From an uncultured Collinsella sp. (GTDB lineage: Bacteria; Actinomycetota; Coriobacteriia; Coriobacteriales; Coriobacteriaceae): DNA of 64,000 nt. A program made the position numbers and the translations under genes. The notes under the pieces were generated by a model. The model made no database searches, was not told where the DNA came from, and saw only the letters and a list, made by a program, of their open reading frames with translations. The stretch lies in contig CATXWM010000002.1 in NCBI GenBank assembly GCA_958403205.1, positions 62,001-126,000 of the forward strand. The letters are read 5' to 3'. Numbering within the stretch: the stretch's first letter is position 1; every line of letters begins with the position of its first letter. Shown piece after piece: positions 61,188-64,000 of the stretch.

Positions 61188-61637
61188 ATGAACGCAACGA
61201 ATATGGTCCAGGGAAACCTCGCCCTTAAGCTCGAGACGCCTGCCGCGCCCGCTTTTACTGTTGTCAAGGGTGGACGTTCCGGTTATCAGCCTTTGCCCGT
61301 AAAGTCTGCTCGCACTCAGTATGCTGTTGCCGCGCCGACTCCCGCTGCCCTGAAGGTCTCGACGATTGTTGCCGTCGCCGTTGCGCTCACGCTCTTTTTT
61401 GTCCTCGCTACGTCTGTCTTTAGCGCTCGTCACGCCGCGTATGCCGAGTCCGTTTCCAACGTTACCTATGAGACCGTCCGTGTTCAGTCTGGCGATTCCT
61501 TGTGGTCGCTTGCCCAGGAGCATCCGATTGAAGGTCTTTCCACACAGGAGACCTCTGATATGATCCGCAACGTCAATCACCTGGAGCATGGCTCGCTCGA
61601 TGCCGGTGCGCATCTTAAAGTTCCCGCACGTTCCTAA
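61188..61637 (+). CDS. LysM domain protein, probable SOS cell-division inhibitor (YneA-like)
   Basis: About 149 residues: an N-terminal cytosolic segment, one membrane helix (about 57-80), then an extracellular LysM domain (TVRVQSGDSLWSLAQEH to the end) that should bind peptidoglycan. Divergent from lexA with LexA boxes between them, exactly as Bacillus yneA, whose product delays division during DNA damage. The overall sequence is not close enough for me to name it yneA with certainty. ATG 61188 has AGGAG 6 nt upstream; ATG 61185 is the alternative. Confidence 0.8.
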   Translation: MNATNMVQGNLALKLETPAAPAFTVVKGGRSGYQPLPVKSARTQYAVAAPTPAALKVSTIVAVAVALTLFFVLATSVFSARHAAYAESVSNVTYETVRVQSGDSLWSLAQEHPIEGLSTQETSDMIRNVNHLEHGSLDAGAHLKVPARS

Positions 61638-61651
61638 GATTTAAGTACCGT

Positions 61652-61693
61652 CGCATGGTACCCTTGTAATCGTTTTAGAGGAGGTACCATGCG
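61652..61693 (+). promoter_or_regulatory. 11-bp inverted repeat covering the nrdR start codon
   Basis: CGCATGGTACC (61652-61662) is the exact reverse complement of GGTACCATGCG (61683-61693), which contains the nrdR ATG and the end of its GGAGGT site. Loop 20 nt. An RNA hairpin would block initiation. Alternatively TTAAGT/TGTAAT (61641-61646, 61665-61670) is a promoter and the dyad is a DNA operator. Confidence 0.6.
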
Positions 61694-62132
61694 CTGTCCC
61701 AAATGCGGCAAGGCACATACCCGCGTCGTTGATTCCCGCATGCAGGAATCTAATAACACCATCAAGCGCCGTCGCGAATGCTGCTCATGTAATTATCGCT
61801 TTACGACTTTTGAGCGTTGTGAAGACCCTATCGAGGTCATTAAGTCAGACGGAACTAAGCAACGGTTCGATCGCAATAAGCTTCTGGTCGGTTTGATGCG
61901 CGCCACGATCAAGCGTGATATCGACACTAAGAAGCTCAACGAGATCATTGACGATATTGAGGTCGAGCTTCGCTCCCGTACGCTTACGGCCGTTACGTCC
62001 CATGAGCTGGGCGATATGGTTCTTAAGCGGTTGGCCAAGATCGATAAAGTGGCCTACATCCGCTTTGCCTCGGTCTATCGCGATTTCAAAGATGTCGATG
62101 AGTTTCTGCAAGAGCTCGATAAGCTAAGGTGA
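61689..62132 (+). CDS. nrdR: Transcriptional repressor NrdR
   Basis: ATP/dATP-sensing repressor of ribonucleotide reductase genes. N-terminal zinc ribbon ([17 protein letters not shown], then [12 protein letters not shown]) and an ATP-cone (from [21 protein letters not shown], part [14 protein letters not shown]). 147 residues, standard. GGAGGT precedes the ATG. Sits with dut, so both genes serve dNTP balance. Confidence 0.95.
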   Translation: MRCPKCGKAHTRVVDSRMQESNNTIKRRRECCSCNYRFTTFERCEDPIEVIKSDGTKQRFDRNKLLVGLMRATIKRDIDTKKLNEIIDDIEVELRSRTLTAVTSHELGDMVLKRLAKIDKVAYIRFASVYRDFKDVDEFLQELDKLR

Positions 62133-62136
62133 TTTC

Positions 62137-62580
62137 ATGTCCAACATTACCGTTAACATTAAACGTCTCGACCCAACCGTCGAACTTCCCAAATACGCAC
62201 ATCCCACGGATGCCGGTCTTGACCTCCGAGCCAACGAAGACTGCACGCTTAAGCCCTTTGAGCGCCGATTGGTCTCCACTGGCCTAGCTATCGCCCTGCC
62301 CGACGGCTACGCCGGCTTCGTCCAGCCCCGCAGCGGCCTGGCCATTAAGCAGGGCCTGTCTATAGTCAACACGCCCGGTCTCATCGACGCCCACTACCGA
62401 GGAGAACTCAAAGTCATCCTCATCAATCTAGACCCCACGAACAACATCCAAATCAACAAAGGCGACCGCATCGCCCAACTCGTCATCCAAGAAGTTCCCA
62501 CGGTCAACCTCATAGAAGTAGAAGAACTAGACGAAACCGACCGGGGCAACGGAGGCTTCGGCTCCAGCGGCGTCGCCTAG
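62137..62580 (+). CDS. dut: dUTP diphosphatase
   Basis: Hydrolyses dUTP to dUMP, keeping uracil out of DNA. Trimeric dUTPase motifs: DAGLDLRA, the QPRSGLAIK phosphate loop, [13 protein letters not shown] (catalytic Asp), GDRIAQLVI, and the C-terminal [10 protein letters not shown] arm. 147 residues. The last 200 bases shift towards A/C-rich codons compared with its neighbours, next to a repeat-rich island, so the 3' part may have a different history. Confidence 0.96.
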   Translation: MSNITVNIKRLDPTVELPKYAHPTDAGLDLRANEDCTLKPFERRLVSTGLAIALPDGYAGFVQPRSGLAIKQGLSIVNTPGLIDAHYRGELKVILINLDPTNNIQINKGDRIAQLVIQEVPTVNLIEVEELDETDRGNGGFGSSGVA

Positions 62581-62596
62581 GGGCGCTCGTATCCCT

Positions 62597-62699
62597 CCCG
62601 CCCGTCTCTCACACATATCATTCCATGCTCAAACATTCTCGCTTCGCTTCGCTCGCTGCGAAACTGCGCGTGGAACGATATAGGTAAGCCCCGGGCGGG
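62597..62699 (-). repeat. Structured repeat family 2, copy 1
   Basis: Core 62615-62681: ATATCATTCCATGCTC at one end and GCGTGGAACGATAT at the other. On the minus strand it is identical to copy 2 except for a 9-nt insertion (one extra GAGCGAAGC unit) in the central G+C hairpin. The outer arm is short: CCCGCCCG (62597-62604) with CGGGCGGG (62692-62699). Confidence 0.75.
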
Positions 62700-62732
62700 C
62701 GGCTACTCGCTTGAAACAATATTTACTTTTCT

Positions 62733-62781
62733 AGTAAGCCGATGCGACAAAGGGGCTGTCCCTTTGTCGCATCGGCTTACT
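62733..62781. repeat. Perfect 22-bp hairpin between the two family 2 copies
   Basis: Arms 62733-62754 (begins AGTAAGCCGATGCGAC) and 62760-62781, loop GCTGT. No mismatch. It is too long for an ordinary terminator and lies in convergent space, so it may terminate both directions or be a mobile hairpin. It contains GGGACAG/CTGTCCC, like the RAYT-associated repeats. Confidence 0.75.
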
Positions 62782-62858
62782 GTATTTATATTTTCCTGTT
62801 TTACCTTTGCAGGTTCTAATGGAGGGGATACCGAAGTAGCTGCTAGTAAGTAAACGCA

Positions 62859-62962
62859 GCCGCTCTGTCGGAGCCGCCCTTATATCGTTCCACGCGCAGT
62901 TTCGCAGCGAAGCGAGAATGTTTGAGCATGGAATGATATAAGGGCGGCTCCGACAGAGCGGC
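62859..62962 (+). repeat. Structured repeat family 2, copy 2
   Basis: A 34-nt outer arm (62859-62892, begins GCCGCTCTGTCGGAGC) pairs with 62929-62962 with a single G-T wobble. The inner core CGCGCAGTTTCGC..GCATGG is shared with copy 1 in inverted orientation. It ends 10 nt before the stop of the minus-strand glycosyltransferase gene. Apart from these repeats I see no gene in 62581-62972. Confidence 0.8.
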
Positions 62963-62972
62963 GGACATTCGA

Positions 62973-64000
62973 CTAGCGGATATGCGCGGGTTTTCCGCCC
63001 CAATAGAAGCGGCAGAAGGCTCGTTTGCGCTTTTGGGGTTTACCTACTAGCTCCATGGTTGCGATGGCGATGTCCTCGGCTGCGTGGGGGCGGCGTAGTA
63101 CTTCGCCGTTGATGAGTAGGGCTTTGAGTGATTCGGGATGGTCGTGCAAGTGACGTAGGGTTACGATGAGTTCACGTGCGGTGGTGACATGCATGCTGGC
63201 GCCCATGCCGGTGAGCATCGTGGTGTTGGCCTTTTCCTGGCCATAGGACTTGCCCAGCAGGATCATCGGCAGATGAGCGCACAGGCACTCGGTGACGGTG
63301 AGTCCGCCCGATTTGAGGATTGCCAGGTCGCAGCCGTGCATGAGGGCCGCCATGTCATCCACGTAGTCCAGAACCGTGACGTTGTCGAGCTTCATGGCGT
63401 CGAAGAGCGTCTTGAGTCGGGTGGCGTATTCCTTATCCTTGCCCGGTAAAAAGACAAAGTGCATGTCCTCAAAGCTGCGTAAGAAGGGGAGCGTGCGGTC
63501 CATCGCGGCACGGAAACGCACGTATGGTTGGGGCAAACTGGCGCCGGCCATCACCAATACGACGGTTTTGTCTATGGGGAGATTGAACTTGCTGAGCTCA
63601 TCTTCTCGTTTGTAATCTGAATCGAAACCGGCTCGGATGGGGATGCCCGTTATGCGGATCTTTGACTCGGGAACTTTGCGCGGGCGCAGCGTTTCGGCCA
63701 TAAACTCGTTGGCCACGCAGAACAGGTCGGTGTCCTTGTGGGGCCAAAAGCCCTCGACTTCATAGTCTGTTGGTACGCAGATGACCGGGTAATCGATACC
63801 CGTGATGACGCGGGCGCCCACGGCAACATTGGCTGCTGTGATGTGCGTTGCGACCACGGCTATAGGCCTGCGACGACGAATATATTCGTTGAAGGCGGGG
63901 AACATAATTCGCGACCATGCCGTGCCGCCACCCCAGAGAAGATGTCCCGTAAGCGTATATCGCCAGGTCAGGTCGTAAATGGGGCGTGTGGCTCCCGTAA
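62973..64000 (-). CDS. MurG/MGDG-synthase-like glycosyltransferase (5' end outside window)
   Basis: GT28-type glycosyltransferase that probably transfers a sugar to diacylglycerol. The frame stays open to the window edge, so the N-terminus is missing; about 341 residues are present. The partial N-terminal domain shows GATRPIYDLTWRYTLTGHLLW (as RPIYDLTWRYT), typical of MGDG synthase/UgtP relatives. VVATHITAANVA and the C-terminal nucleotide-sugar site LAILKSGGLTVTECLCAHLPMILLGK (core KSGGLTVTEC) follow. It ends with a basic KPQKRKRAF tail. Donor and acceptor cannot be read; a glycolipid role is inference. Confidence 0.85.
   Translation of the reverse strand, partial: TGATRPIYDLTWRYTLTGHLLWGGGTAWSRIMFPAFNEYIRRRRPIAVVATHITAANVAVGARVITGIDYPVICVPTDYEVEGFWPHKDTDLFCVANEFMAETLRPRKVPESKIRITGIPIRAGFDSDYKREDELSKFNLPIDKTVVLVMAGASLPQPYVRFRAAMDRTLPFLRSFEDMHFVFLPGKDKEYATRLKTLFDAMKLDNVTVLDYVDDMAALMHGCDLAILKSGGLTVTECLCAHLPMILLGKSYGQEKANTTMLTGMGASMHVTTARELIVTLRHLHDHPESLKALLINGEVLRRPHAAEDIAIATMELVGKPQKRKRAFCRFYWGGKPAHIR

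Overview
The window is a gene-dense stretch of a G+C-rich bacterial chromosome that fits the class Coriobacteriia (Actinomycetota), most likely Collinsella or a close relative. That placement is inference. It rests on the actinobacterial integration host factor (mihF) followed by gmk, rpoZ and thiI, on Gram-positive type SOS boxes (CGAAC-N4-GTTCG), on frequent GTG and TTG starts after AGGAGG-like sites, and on a core gene order mixing actinobacterial and clostridial traits (rny-spoVS-miaB-miaA-hflX-lexA). I see no 16S, tRNA, CRISPR or prophage. Nearly all of the 64 kb is core genome; the accessory material sits in a few intergenic islands.

Layout. 1-8289: a translation, envelope and isoprenoid operon (pyrH end, frr, uppS, cdsA, dxr, an M50 protease with an extra inserted domain, ispG, proS). 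8468-11969 (minus): a small kinase-like phosphotransferase and the fermentative aldehyde/alcohol dehydrogenase adhE. 12113-13153: a solitary RAYT transposase gene bracketed by 46-nt inverted repeats that each hold a REP-like hairpin. 13268-13456 (minus): rpmB. 13760-19231: a pyrimidine operon (attenuator-like leader, pyrR-B-C-K-D-F). 19471-21881: mihF-gmk-rpoZ-thiI. 22095-26149: DNA uptake genes comEA-comEC, then holA. 26283-30740: rpsT, lepA, dusB, hemW. 30799-38139: an odd membrane-anchored DnaJ, a canonical dnaJ, mtaB, a PhoH ATPase gene, ybeY, dgkA, era, recO. 38278-40953: rpsO-pnp. 40999-41403: two copies of a covarying structured repeat. 41592-50647: rnj, ftsK, a rodZ-like gene, yajQ, rimO, pgsA, cinA. 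50905-52757: recA-recX. 53015-59691: rny, a GHKL ATPase gene, spoVS, miaB, miaA, hflX. 59676-61024 (minus): a membrane acyltransferase-like gene and lexA. 61188-62580: a LysM (YneA-like) gene, nrdR, dut. 62597-62962: a second family of inverted repeats around a perfect 22-bp hairpin. 62973-64000 (minus): a truncated MurG/MGDG-type glycosyltransferase gene.

The genes fall into a few themes: nucleotide supply (pyr operon, gmk, nrdR, dut), RNA processing and modification (pnp, RNase J, RNase Y, YbeY, and the three methylthiotransferases MtaB, RimO and MiaB), envelope lipid synthesis (uppS, cdsA, dxr, ispG, dgkA, pgsA), and a DNA uptake/repair circuit (comEA/EC, recA/X, recO, lexA and an SOS division inhibitor).

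Most worth a second look: (1) the 69-nt repeat core after pnp, whose two copies differ at ten positions, all inside predicted stems and mostly compensatory; (2) an 11-nt-phased TTTGGTC array upstream of recA with a shorter version upstream of comEA, hinting at a shared competence regulator; (3) the TM-anchored DnaJ variant, the M50 protease with an inserted helix-turn-helix-like segment, and the uncharacterised GHKL ATPase between rny and spoVS; (4) SOS boxes placed inside promoter spacers; (5) an 11-bp inverted repeat covering the nrdR start codon.
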